From Rhizobium metallidurans (GTDB lineage Bacteria > Pseudomonadota > Alphaproteobacteria > Rhizobiales > Rhizobiaceae), in contig NZ_JACIDW010000001.1 in NCBI RefSeq assembly GCF_014196505.1, forward strand, positions 372,001-436,000: a stretch of 64,000 bases of DNA, read 5' to 3'. Position 1 is the stretch's first letter, and each line of letters opens with the position of its first letter. The notes under the pieces are model-generated. The model was given only the letters and a program-made list of their open reading frames with translations, made no database searches and had not been told where the DNA came from. This document shows, one piece after another, positions 56,144-64,000 of this stretch. The position numbers were made by a program, and so were the translations under genes.

Positions 56144-58002
56144 AGAGTAGCGCACAAGAGATGCCGACTTCGTCGACCGAAGAACAGAACTACCATGTTA
56201 TCCTTAGGGGCAGTGCAACCGTTGGAAATGTGCTGACCGCGGGTGTCTTTAATGACCGCGGGCAAAGTCTTGACAACGCATCGACTTACCGTTGGCAGCA
56301 AAAGATCGACGGTTCCTGGGCGAATATTGCCGGAGAGACAAGCGCTCGCATCAGTCTATCGTCGGATCTTCTTGGCAGCCAGATCCGCGCTCTGGCGGAG
56401 CTATCCACGACCGAAGGCCTCAACAGCGTCAGCAGTAATGAGGTCGGCATCAACGCCCGCAACTCGATTGTGATCGAAAACCTGAATGCGGGCACAACGG
56501 ATTGGAAGATTACAAATCTGGCGACAAACCACGAGATCGAGGCCTTTGCGGATGCCACGAGTATCAATGCCGGAGACGGTTTGAACGTAAAGGTTTCCCT
56601 GTCTGCGGCTGGACAATATAATCTCGAGGTATATCGCCTTGGCTATTACGGTGGCGCCGGCGGCAGGCTTATGGCCAGCGCGCTCGGTCTGGACGGATTG
56701 ACCCAGGCGAGCCCCGTGATGACCAATAAGGACACGCGCCTTGTCGAATGCCTTTGGGACGTGTCCTATGAGCTGCGGACATCCGCGGCTTGGACAAGCG
56801 GACTGTATGTTATCAAGTTGACCGATTGCAGAAGCGGCAAGCAGTCGCTCGTCCCGTTTGTTTTGCGCAAAGACAATCACCCCAGCGACATAGGCTTCCA
56901 GGACGCGGTAACGACCGCGCAAGCCTATAATGCGTTCGGTGGCTTTAGCGTTTATGATGTCAATAGTGCCGATAACACAAGAGCATATCAGGTAAGTTTT
57001 GATCGGCCATATAGCGCCACGCACCTCGGATTCAGCAATACTGACGGATTTAATTGTAATAATATGCTCACTTGGGAGTATAATATGGTCCGCTGGTTGG
57101 AGTCTCAAGGATACGACATATCCTATTATTCGAATATCGATGTTCACGGAAATACTTTACAACTATTTTCGCACGGAATATTTCTTTCGGTCGGACATGA
57201 CGAGTATTGGTCCGGAGAGCAACGAGATAGACTTGATTTGTCGCGCGATGGCGGCATTCACCTCGCCTTTTACTCTGCCAATACTGCTTATTGGCAAGTC
57301 CGGTTCGACAGCTCAAGCCAGGGGCAGGCGAACCGGGTTGTGACCGTGTACAAGGATTCGTCGGGTATTGGCGCCGGCCCACCGCTCGATCCGATGGCTG
57401 ATGTAGATCCGCGTGCGTCGACGACGCGGTTTCGTTCCGAGGAGGTCAATAGACCGGAGAATGCATTGCTAGGGGTTGCCTATGTGTCCGAACAAGACAG
57501 CGTCTATGAGGGGTTTGATTTCATCGTTTCCAATGCCGCTGACCCGATCTATGCGGGCACAGGTCTAAGAAACGGCGACAGGCTGAAAGGACTGGTCGGA
57601 TACGAATGGGATGCGGTTCAAGACAACAAGGAAACGCCTTCCGGTCTCGTCATCCTTTCGAAATCGCCTACGCGTGCCAACGAAGTTCTGGCGCCACTGC
57701 CGGGTGGCACAAATCCGAATATCTCCAATGCTGCCTACTATAGAGCGGCGAGTGGAGCGCTGGTGTTTTCGACTGGATCGATTCAATGGGTGTGGGGCCT
57801 GGACAACGATTGGACCTTCCAACCTCCACGGTTCAGTTGGCGGAGGAAAGTAAAGAACTGGATAAAGCGCTTGCTGTCTCTGGTCGTCGTCGTTCCCATA
57901 AGGAACCTGCCCAGCGCGGATAGACGGGCGCAGCAGATGACGGTCAATGTTTTTTCAGAGATGGGTGCAAGACCGCAGACCCCCTCTTCCTGGCTTACCT
58001 AG
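56128..58002 (+). CDS. N,N-dimethylformamidase beta-subunit-like protein with Ig-like N-terminus
   Basis: 624 residues; the ATG at 56161 is an alternative start. Residues 25-110 resemble the Ig-like repeats of large alphaproteobacterial surface proteins (TYRWQQKIDGSWANIAGETS). Residues about 120-600 resemble the large subunit of N,N-dimethylformamidase, including the conserved SVGHDEYWSGEQRD and GFDFIVSNAADPIYAGTGL. No signal peptide is seen. Its GC content is visibly lower than its neighbours, particularly around 56980-57200, which suggests recent transfer. In a polysaccharide locus an amide-forming or amide-cleaving role on the polymer is conceivable, but this is inference. Confidence 0.8.
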   Translation: MHGSVESSAQEMPTSSTEEQNYHVILRGSATVGNVLTAGVFNDRGQSLDNASTYRWQQKIDGSWANIAGETSARISLSSDLLGSQIRALAELSTTEGLNSVSSNEVGINARNSIVIENLNAGTTDWKITNLATNHEIEAFADATSINAGDGLNVKVSLSAAGQYNLEVYRLGYYGGAGGRLMASALGLDGLTQASPVMTNKDTRLVECLWDVSYELRTSAAWTSGLYVIKLTDCRSGKQSLVPFVLRKDNHPSDIGFQDAVTTAQAYNAFGGFSVYDVNSADNTRAYQVSFDRPYSATHLGFSNTDGFNCNNMLTWEYNMVRWLESQGYDISYYSNIDVHGNTLQLFSHGIFLSVGHDEYWSGEQRDRLDLSRDGGIHLAFYSANTAYWQVRFDSSSQGQANRVVTVYKDSSGIGAGPPLDPMADVDPRASTTRFRSEEVNRPENALLGVAYVSEQDSVYEGFDFIVSNAADPIYAGTGLRNGDRLKGLVGYEWDAVQDNKETPSGLVILSKSPTRANEVLAPLPGGTNPNISNAAYYRAASGALVFSTGSIQWVWGLDNDWTFQPPRFSWRRKVKNWIKRLLSLVVVVPIRNLPSADRRAQQMTVNVFSEMGARPQTPSSWLT

Positions 58003-58060
58003 TTTTGATGAATCGCTGAGTTGCCTGTCAACGTTGTAAGTACGCAAGTGAGAACCGAAG

Positions 58061-58876
58061 ATGGTCGTAGAATGCAGCATTGAGCAAGACCTCGCCGGGA
58101 CCGGCGCTGTTGCAGGGAGATCGGGCGTGATGGAAGCAATAAGTAGGGTGGCGCATGCGGCGCGTTGGCGCATTGGAGCGCTTTCGGAACGCGCCCGTCG
58201 AAGCGCATACCCCAAGGCCGTTCGACAGACTTGGTCGAGGGTACGCGACGAAAATCTTTCCTACACGACCGATCGCCAGCTTCACCAGTTGCTCGAAGTC
58301 GTGCGTCGAACCGCCCCGAGCGGAGCGCTGATCATTGAAACAGGGTGCGCGCGCGGCGGTTCGGCAATCCTGATGTGTTCGGCCAAGGCGCCGCTGCGCC
58401 CGATGCGCGTATACGACCTGTTCGCGATGCTCCCCCCGCCGTCGGAACACGACGGGGAAGACATGAGAGCCCGGTACGCTGAGATTGCGGCTGGCGACGC
58501 TGTCGGTCTCGGCGGCGACCAATACTATCTCTACGATGAAGACCTGATGGCGACGGTGACAAACAACTTCGCCAGGTTTGGTTATGCCGTCGGAGCCAAC
58601 AACGTCCAGCTCATAAAAGGCAAGGCGCAAGACACGGTTGCAGTCGCCGAGCCGGTCGCTTTGGCCAATATCGATGTGGATTGGTACGAGCCCGTTACCG
58701 CCTGCCTGGAGCGGATCATGCCTCATGTCATCGTCGGCGGCGCCGTTGCACTTCGCGCCTATTCGGATTGGTCCGGATGCCGAAAGGCGACAGACGACTA
58801 CTTCTCTCGCGTCGGACGGGAAGGACTGACCTTCGACACCTCGGCCGGACACCTGCTTGTGACCCGAACGCGCTGA
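58061..58876 (+). CDS. TylF/macrocin O-methyltransferase-type protein
   Basis: 271 residues; GTG 58127 and ATG 58130, which have GGGAG upstream, are alternative starts. SAM motif LIIETGCARGGSAILM, then MRVYDLFAMLPPPSEHDGED, which resembles the TylF DTFEG region, and LANIDVDWYEPVTACLERIM with the Asp pair that binds metal in this family, followed by VGGAVALRAYSDWSGC. It probably methylates a sugar hydroxyl of the polysaccharide repeat. Confidence 0.87.
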   Translation: MVVECSIEQDLAGTGAVAGRSGVMEAISRVAHAARWRIGALSERARRSAYPKAVRQTWSRVRDENLSYTTDRQLHQLLEVVRRTAPSGALIIETGCARGGSAILMCSAKAPLRPMRVYDLFAMLPPPSEHDGEDMRARYAEIAAGDAVGLGGDQYYLYDEDLMATVTNNFARFGYAVGANNVQLIKGKAQDTVAVAEPVALANIDVDWYEPVTACLERIMPHVIVGGAVALRAYSDWSGCRKATDDYFSRVGREGLTFDTSAGHLLVTRTR

Positions 58877-58946
58877 ACCTTCTCCGTCCTGCAACACGTT
58901 TCAGACGGAACCGCCAGCATGAGATACAGCAAGGACTCGAGAATCG

Positions 58947-60014
58947 ATGCCAGCCGCTGCAGTATATAATCAAGATCATGGTCACGTGACCGGTCAGGCG
59001 CTTTCGACGGAAGACGCGGCGCAACTGGAGCTGCAGAGGCAAGCGATTCGGGCGTGTCTTGACCGATACATACCTGAATCCCAGCCGGTAGCGATTTTGC
59101 AGTTCCCGTTCGACTTCAATGTCGGCAACCATATGATGTGGGTGGCCGCCATGGATTATCTGAAGCAGCGCAACGCCTCCATCGCCTACACCGCGCATGG
59201 GCTCAACTTCGATCTTCAGGAAATGATGCGGGCTGTCGGGGACGGCGTGATACTGTTTTCGGGCGGAGTCACGGTCTCGCGCCTATGGCCGCGGCACGCG
59301 GAGATCAAGCGCATCGTCGCCGAGGCGTGCCCCAATAACCGCCTCGTCTCGTTGCCCTCGACCATGCTGTTCGTCGATGACGAGGATCGCCTTGAGGCGA
59401 GAACGATCTTCGGAAATCATCGCGATGTGGTGCTTCTGGCCAGGGATCCGGTCAGCGCGGCTTCGGCACGCAGCGTATTCCCGGATAACGTCCGTGTGGA
59501 GACGGTCCACGATTCGGCGCTGCTGCTGCTGCAGCAGCAGAGGCTCAGCGCGCCTGAGCATGATGTCATCTGGCTCGCCCGCGACGATATCGAGGGCGTC
59601 GGATCGTCAGCGCCGAGCGGGGTCGAGGTGTTCGACTGGACCCACCATGATCCCGCCGGCATGCGGGTCATGTTTCCGGGGCGCTTTTTTTCCCGTGTCC
59701 GCAAGCTGGCGCCGGCGCTCCGTTCGATCGCCAACAGGCAGATCGCCGGCAGCTACGATCGCTTCTCGCGCTACATGCTGGCGAGCGGCAACCACAGGCT
59801 CGACACGGGTAAGGTGCTGGTTACCGACCGCATGCACCCGCATATTCTCTGCACGCTGCGTTCGCAACATAGCGTGCTGCTGCCTGACCGCTTCGGCAAG
59901 AATCGCGCTGTTTACGAGTACACAAGTCAAAACCACAGCACCGTGCACTGGGCCGATACACATGAGGAGGCGCTTGAAATCGCGCGTTCCATCGCGCGAA
60001 GGGCCCCGATTTAG
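58947..60014 (+). CDS. Polysaccharide pyruvyl transferase family protein
   Basis: 355 residues. Pyruvyl-transferase fold: VAILQFPFDFNVGNHMMWVA (GNxM start of the family), YTAHGLNFDLQEM, ILFSGGVTVSRLWPRHAEIK (replacing the usual GGGN-like segment), VSLPSTMLFVDDE, LARDPVSAASARSVFP and VLVTDRMHPHILCTLR (the conserved TDRxHxxI). Members such as ExoV add ketal pyruvate from PEP to terminal sugars of succinoglycan-type polymers. The run LLLLQQQ is encoded by a CTG/CAG palindromic tract at 59520-59540. Confidence 0.92.
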   Translation: MPAAAVYNQDHGHVTGQALSTEDAAQLELQRQAIRACLDRYIPESQPVAILQFPFDFNVGNHMMWVAAMDYLKQRNASIAYTAHGLNFDLQEMMRAVGDGVILFSGGVTVSRLWPRHAEIKRIVAEACPNNRLVSLPSTMLFVDDEDRLEARTIFGNHRDVVLLARDPVSAASARSVFPDNVRVETVHDSALLLLQQQRLSAPEHDVIWLARDDIEGVGSSAPSGVEVFDWTHHDPAGMRVMFPGRFFSRVRKLAPALRSIANRQIAGSYDRFSRYMLASGNHRLDTGKVLVTDRMHPHILCTLRSQHSVLLPDRFGKNRAVYEYTSQNHSTVHWADTHEEALEIARSIARRAPI

Positions 60015-60038
60015 CGAGCTGGTTGAGAGGCGGCTGGC

Positions 60039-60191
60039 ATGGCTATTGCGACGAGCCAGATCAGCATTCGTCAGCTCTTCTGTGGAGCTGCGGCCGATCC
60101 GATCGGCAGCTGCCTGGCCCAGGGCTTTTGCCATTGCCGTCAGTGCCGCGATGCAAAGATCTCTTGCTCGCATCACACCGCGGGCAAGTGA
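60039..60191 (+). CDS. Possible 50-residue cysteine-rich small protein
   Basis: Open frame with GAGAGG eight bases before the ATG, in the 260-base gap between the pyruvyl transferase and the flippase genes. The peptide has six cysteines, three of them in GFCHCRQCRDA, reminiscent of the CxCxxC zinc site of GFA-type proteins, but it is far shorter than that family. It may be a real small metal-binding protein, a fragment, or chance. Confidence 0.3.
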   Translation: MAIATSQISIRQLFCGAAADPIGSCLAQGFCHCRQCRDAKISCSHHTAGK

Positions 60192-60274
60192 TGGCCGGGC
60201 ACCACCGGCTGATGAATATCAGTCTTTAGAACCACACCGCATCAGTACCGCAGGCATGACGCGAGGAGACGACG

Positions 60275-61771
60275 TTGGAAGGTGTACGCAAACAGTTGAG
60301 TGTCGGAGCAATCTGGACCGCCGGCGGACGTGTTGTCTCTAATCTCCTCGGTGTGGTCAGCATGCTGGTGCTGGCTCGGCTGCTGACGCCCGTCGATTTC
60401 GGCCTGGTGACGCTTGCGACCATCGTCCTTTCGATCGTTGCGGCTGTCACCGAGCTTTCGCTTAGTTCGGCCCTCATCCAGCACAAGAACCCGCAGCGGG
60501 AGCATTATGATACGGCATGGACGCTGAACGCCCTGCGTGCGGCGGGGATCGCCATCGTGCTGGTCATCGCAGGTTATCCCGCCGCGTGGATGTATCACGA
60601 CGACCGGCTCACCAGCATATTTTTCGCGCTTGCAGGCGGAGCACTCGTCGGCGGCCTTGCAAACCCCCGGCTCGTGGACTTCCGGCGGCGCCTTTCCTTT
60701 CACCAGGAGATATTCATCGACCTGATCAACAAAGTGGTTGGCGTGGTCGTCGCCGTCGCCATCGCCTTGGCTTTCCGCAGTTATTGGGCGCTCGTGATTA
60801 GCACGCTCGCATCGCAGGTGGTCGGTGTGGTGATGTCGTATGTTCTCCTCCCTTATCTGCCGCGCATTTCATTTGCTCACTGGAGAAATCTGTTCTCGTT
60901 TTCCGGGTGGGCGGCTCTGAGCTCCGGCCTCAATGAGATCAATTGGCGCGCCGACCAGCTCGCGCTTGGCGACATGCTGGGCGCCGGCCCCCTGGGCCAG
61001 TATACGGTAGGCGACAGATTAGCCTCGCTGCCGGTGCGTGAATCGACCGCGCCGATCTCGGGCGTGCTCTTCCCAGCCTTCGCGCGACTTCAGGACGATC
61101 CCGAACGCCTGCGGCATGCATTCCTTCGATCCCAGAGCCTGCTTGCCGCGGCAGCGTTGCCGATGGGTGTCGGCTTCGCGCTGGTCGCCAGACCCTTCAT
61201 CGACATGGTCCTTGGCCCCGCATGGTCATCGGCCGCGCTGGTGGCTCAGGTGTTGGGCGTGGTCTTGGCCACCACCGCCTTCAAACTGCCGGTGACCCCC
61301 TTGGCCATGGGCCTCGGTTGCACCAGGTCTCTGTTCCAGCTTGACCTCACTTTCATCTTCATCCGCCTTCCCCTGATTTTCGCCGGCTTGCTCCTGGGTG
61401 GGCTGAGTGGTCTTCTGTTCGCACGGTGCATCAGCGCGGCTATCGGCATCATGATGTATGTCTTCCTGGCCAGGCGTCTAATCGGCGTTTCGGTGAGGGC
61501 TCAGCTTCTCGCCGGCTGGCGTGCGAGCGTTGCAACACTCTTCATGGCCGGCTGCGTCTGGAGCGTCGGCCTCATGATCAACAGCGAGCCGGAGGGCCTG
61601 CAGCTGACGATCATGGTACTGATCGGCGGCATCAGCTATTGCGGCGCGAGCCTCGTGCTTTGGCTGGTAAGCGGAAAGCCCGCGGGCCCCGAACGCGAGG
61701 CGTTGGATTTGCTCCAGTTCGTTCGCCGGGGAGTATCCGCGATCTATCGTGAGCGACTTGCAGATCCTTGA
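60275..61771 (+). CDS. Wzx-like polysaccharide flippase (MATE/MOP superfamily)
   Basis: 498 residues from a TTG at 60275 that has GAGGAG six bases upstream; no ATG or GTG is available nearby in frame. About 12-14 membrane helices of the polysaccharide-synthase type: GAIWTAGGRVVSNLLGVVSM, LARLLTPVDFGLVTLATIVL, NWRADQLALGDMLGAGPLGQ and DRLASLPVRESTAPISGVLF. It moves lipid-linked repeat units across the inner membrane for the Wzy-like polymerase, as the WzxC/ExoT group does. Confidence 0.93.
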   Translation: MEGVRKQLSVGAIWTAGGRVVSNLLGVVSMLVLARLLTPVDFGLVTLATIVLSIVAAVTELSLSSALIQHKNPQREHYDTAWTLNALRAAGIAIVLVIAGYPAAWMYHDDRLTSIFFALAGGALVGGLANPRLVDFRRRLSFHQEIFIDLINKVVGVVVAVAIALAFRSYWALVISTLASQVVGVVMSYVLLPYLPRISFAHWRNLFSFSGWAALSSGLNEINWRADQLALGDMLGAGPLGQYTVGDRLASLPVRESTAPISGVLFPAFARLQDDPERLRHAFLRSQSLLAAAALPMGVGFALVARPFIDMVLGPAWSSAALVAQVLGVVLATTAFKLPVTPLAMGLGCTRSLFQLDLTFIFIRLPLIFAGLLLGGLSGLLFARCISAAIGIMMYVFLARRLIGVSVRAQLLAGWRASVATLFMAGCVWSVGLMINSEPEGLQLTIMVLIGGISYCGASLVLWLVSGKPAGPEREALDLLQFVRRGVSAIYRERLADP

Positions 61772-62019
61772 TCGCGTTTCGAACACTGGCGGCCGCCATG
61801 GCGCCGACCCAAAGGCGGACCGGCGACCGGCTTGCCAGATGCCAGAAGTCCAATGTCACGTCTGTATCAAGGGTTCGAAGTTCGAGATTAGATGGCAGGC
61901 ATGCCGTTCCCCTGAACAGACGCGTACCGTTCCTGGATAGTCAGCGTGATGGCGGACACTTCCTCCGCAAATGCTGTGCCGTGGATCAGCGCTGGCACCT
62001 ACTCCGACGGTACTCGTCT

Positions 62020-63216
62020 TCATTGCGGGCGCGAGCGATCGGTCCTGACCCATTCGTGGCGGCTGGATGAAAGCAGCATCCTGGGATATTTGTATAGTTT
62101 CGCGATGGCATAGGCAGGGAGCCTGACGAGCTGCCTCGGCGGCAGAAGCTCGGTCGCGAATGCCGCCCAGCTGAGGCCGATCGCCAGCAGAAATAGCAAA
62201 ACGGCCGCCACCGCGATTGCCAGCGGCAGCAGGCCGACGCCCAGGAGTGCCGCACATGCCGCGATCAATGTCATGACGGCAACGGCGGCGGCAAGCAGCG
62301 TCAGCGGCGGTACGAGCACGTCGAGAAGGAGGGCGCAATAGGCCGCGCTGCGCCATGCGCTCGGACGGGAAAGCGCGCCGACTGCGAAGCGCATCATTGC
62401 CAGATGCCCTCCCTCCCAGCGCCGCCGCTGCGTTTCCACGGCTTCCGCAGACGTTGGGAAAAGGCTTGTCACCAGGGCCTGCTCGCAGAAACGCGGTGGC
62501 GCGCCGTTCTGCGCCAACTCGAGCGCGAACTTCATGTCTTCCACGAGGTGCCCGGTCGCAAGGTTCGCCTGTTCCACGAGATTCCATGGCAGCGCCATGC
62601 CGGTCCCCGTCATCAGGCATGGCATGCCGAGCCTGCTCATTCCCAATGGCCGGACATGGTTCTTGATACGGAAGGCGAATTCGCCGATCGCCAGACCTAT
62701 GCTCGCGCCCGTCGGCGCCAGCTGCAGGTTCCGCGCTTGCACGGGGCGGTTGAATGCCATGACGTCGGCGACCAGCGCATCCAGCGTACCGCTTGCAATC
62801 TGGCAGTCCGCGTCGATGAAGACGACGATTGCCGGCGGCGACTGCCGCAAATGCGCGACGCCCGCAGCCAGCGCGTGACCCTTGCCGCGGTTGACGGAAT
62901 CGCGCCGCTCTATCACCTCCGCTCCGAAAATGCGCGCGATCGCCGCCGTCTCGTCATCGCAATTGTCGGCCACAACGACGATCCGGTCGCCGCCGCGGAT
63001 CTGATCGCCGATGCTCCTCAGCGTCGCGGCAATCCCAAGCGCTTCGTTGTGGGCCGGTATCAGAACGGCGATTGCGGGCCGATTGGAAAACGATCGTTCG
63101 GCGCGCCGGCCCGAAGGCCAGGCGCCGGCGATGCATTCGATCGCGAAGATGGCCACAAGCGCGAAACAGGCAATGCCGGCCACCGTGAGTGACAGAAGCG
63201 CCATCATGTATAGCAA
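62020..63216 (-). CDS. Membrane-bound glycosyltransferase family 2 with QxxRW motif
   Basis: 398 residues from a TTG at 63216 with GAGAGG seven bases upstream; ATGs at 63207 and 63204 are alternatives. An N-terminal membrane anchor (LTVAGIACFALVAIFAIE) is followed by the GT-A domain: AVLIPAHNEALGIAATLRSI, IVVVADNCDDETAAIA, NRGKGHALAAGVAHL and VVFIDADCQI (DxD). ETQRRRWEGGH supplies the QxxRW motif of processive-type enzymes. Two or three C-terminal membrane helices follow. It is oriented against the rest of the locus, so it is regulated separately. Convergent with the flippase gene. Confidence 0.92.
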   Translation of the reverse strand: MLYMMALLSLTVAGIACFALVAIFAIECIAGAWPSGRRAERSFSNRPAIAVLIPAHNEALGIAATLRSIGDQIRGGDRIVVVADNCDDETAAIARIFGAEVIERRDSVNRGKGHALAAGVAHLRQSPPAIVVFIDADCQIASGTLDALVADVMAFNRPVQARNLQLAPTGASIGLAIGEFAFRIKNHVRPLGMSRLGMPCLMTGTGMALPWNLVEQANLATGHLVEDMKFALELAQNGAPPRFCEQALVTSLFPTSAEAVETQRRRWEGGHLAMMRFAVGALSRPSAWRSAAYCALLLDVLVPPLTLLAAAVAVMTLIAACAALLGVGLLPLAIAVAAVLLFLLAIGLSWAAFATELLPPRQLVRLPAYAIAKLYKYPRMLLSSSRHEWVRTDRSRPQ

Positions 63217-63460
63217 AGTATAGCCTCTCAGTTTTTGCGTATCTTAAAATGAATATCACAGCCATGGACGGTTATCCCATCGCTCTTCGATAGTCCCTTA
63301 TGATGAAGCGGATTAGATCGCGCGGAAATAAATACATCCAATTGCTGAACTTCGGTCAATTGCTTGAATTCACCGATAAATTATCTTTGAAACGAAAGAA
63401 AACAGACGTTTTTCTGCGTCGCACTGCGCCGACGCGTGCCCGCGCGCAAGGGAGAGACAG

Positions 63461-64000
63461 ATGCCGCCACTGGACGTTCAATCTCCGCGGGCTGCTCCGC
63501 CGACAAGCCGGACACGCCATTATTTTCTCGGCGCACCTTTCGATACGATCGCGCAGGATGCGGCTGTCGATCTCGTGAGGAACAGTGAATCTCTGGATCG
63601 CTTCCGCTATATCGTGACGCCGAATGTCGATCATGTCGTCCGCCTGAACGGCGATCGGTTGCTTGCGCCCTACTATGACGATGCCTGGATGTCGCTTTGC
63701 GACAGCAAGCCGATCTCGACGCTGTCGCACGCCGTGGCGCTCGACCTGCCGCTCGTTACGGGATCGGACCTGACGGCGCGTATCTTCAAGACGGTAATCC
63801 GGCCGGGCGACCGCATTACCCTGATCGCGGCCAATTCAATGGTCGCGGAACAGATGGCAACAGTGTTTCCCGGCGTCCGTTTCCGAAGCTTCGTTCCTCC
63901 TCCAAATGTCCTGAAAAACCCTGCCGGCCTGCAGGCCTGCGTGGATTTCGTGGCCGCGGAGCCCGCACGCTTTGTTTTCATCGCAATCGGATCGCCGCAG
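63461..64000 (+). CDS. WecG/TagA/CpsF-family glycosyltransferase, partial
   Basis: The frame is open from the ATG at 63461 (AAGGGAGAG upstream) to the window end: 180 codons of a family of about 250-270. Seen: TRHYFLGAPFDTIAQDAAVD, YIVTPNVDHVVRLNGD (TxNxDhvv), YDDAWMSLCDSKPISTLSHA, TGSDLTARIF and FVFIAIGSPQ, matching the GT26 order of conserved blocks. It transfers a sugar such as ManNAcA or a related residue to a lipid-linked acceptor. The 244 AT-richer bases upstream (63217-63460) probably hold divergent promoters for this gene and the minus-strand glycosyltransferase. Confidence 0.92.
   Translation, partial: MPPLDVQSPRAAPPTSRTRHYFLGAPFDTIAQDAAVDLVRNSESLDRFRYIVTPNVDHVVRLNGDRLLAPYYDDAWMSLCDSKPISTLSHAVALDLPLVTGSDLTARIFKTVIRPGDRITLIAANSMVAEQMATVFPGVRFRSFVPPPNVLKNPAGLQACVDFVAAEPARFVFIAIGSPQ

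Noticed and set aside
59520..59540. CTG/CAG palindromic triplet tract in the pyruvyl transferase gene, considered as a slippage or phase-variation site
   Set aside because: Changes in triplet number would not shift the frame, the tract is short, and it encodes a plausible LLLLQQQ segment.
61772..62019. Gap between the convergent flippase and glycosyltransferase genes, examined for a gene or terminator
   Set aside because: Several short frames overlap in different directions, none with a ribosome-binding site or resemblance; no stem with a U tract was seen.

Overview
The window is high-GC, densely packed bacterial DNA with many 1, 4 or 8 base overlaps between consecutive genes. The gene content points to an alphaproteobacterium, most likely a member of the Hyphomicrobiales (Rhizobium, Agrobacterium or Mesorhizobium-like). 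Supporting features are several large ABC-transporter-led catabolic operons, a Tim44-domain protein, treY/treZ, stand-alone eutBC, an exopolysaccharide locus with a pyruvyl transferase, and a DUF993 protein. No rRNA, tRNA, CRISPR array or insertion sequence was recognised.

Layout. (1) 1-4039, minus: an RND efflux pump cut by the window edge, with two tandem lipoprotein adaptors. (2) 4346-6042, minus: panB-panC, pantothenate synthesis. (3) 6392-11513: housekeeping and stress genes, namely a J-domain protein, a Tim44-like membrane protein, a YbaK-type deacylase, a DeoR/GlpR-type regulator and a DegP-type protease ending in a clear terminator. (4) 11592-27404: a catabolic regulon. A LacI-type regulator and a DHDPS-like (DUF993) aldolase diverge from a region with two near-identical palindromic operators. 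The plus arm continues through a Gfo/Idh oxidoreductase, a CoA-transferase, an enoyl-CoA hydratase, an aldehyde dehydrogenase, a sugar-type ABC transporter, two GMC oxidoreductases and an SDR. The substrate is unknown. (5) 27411-33923, minus: eutB-eutC (B12-dependent ethanolamine ammonia-lyase) and a B12-type ABC transporter plus a methyltransferase, led by a cobalamin riboswitch. (6) 34012-34398: a small cytochrome c.

(7) 34581-42989: a divergent cluster around a GntR/FCD regulator. One arm carries a TIGR04076 protein, an aldo/keto reductase and a branched-chain-type solute-binding protein. The other carries the four membrane/ATPase genes of that transporter and an aldo/keto reductase fused to a Rid (YjgF) domain that lacks the catalytic arginine. 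This is the best candidate here for an undescribed system. (8) 43030-52982: a membrane protein, a glycine-zipper lipoprotein, a phospholipase D/cardiolipin synthase, YbhN-like and YbhP-like proteins (the same trio as E. coli ybhPON), treY-treZ and a eukaryotic-type topoisomerase IB. (9) 53273-64000: an exopolysaccharide locus with glycosyltransferases, a Wzy-like polymerase, a dimethylformamidase-like protein of lower GC, a TylF-type methyltransferase, a pyruvyl transferase, a Wzx-like flippase and a WecG/TagA-type transferase cut by the window end.

Functions are assigned from motifs and family resemblance read by eye. No database search was run.
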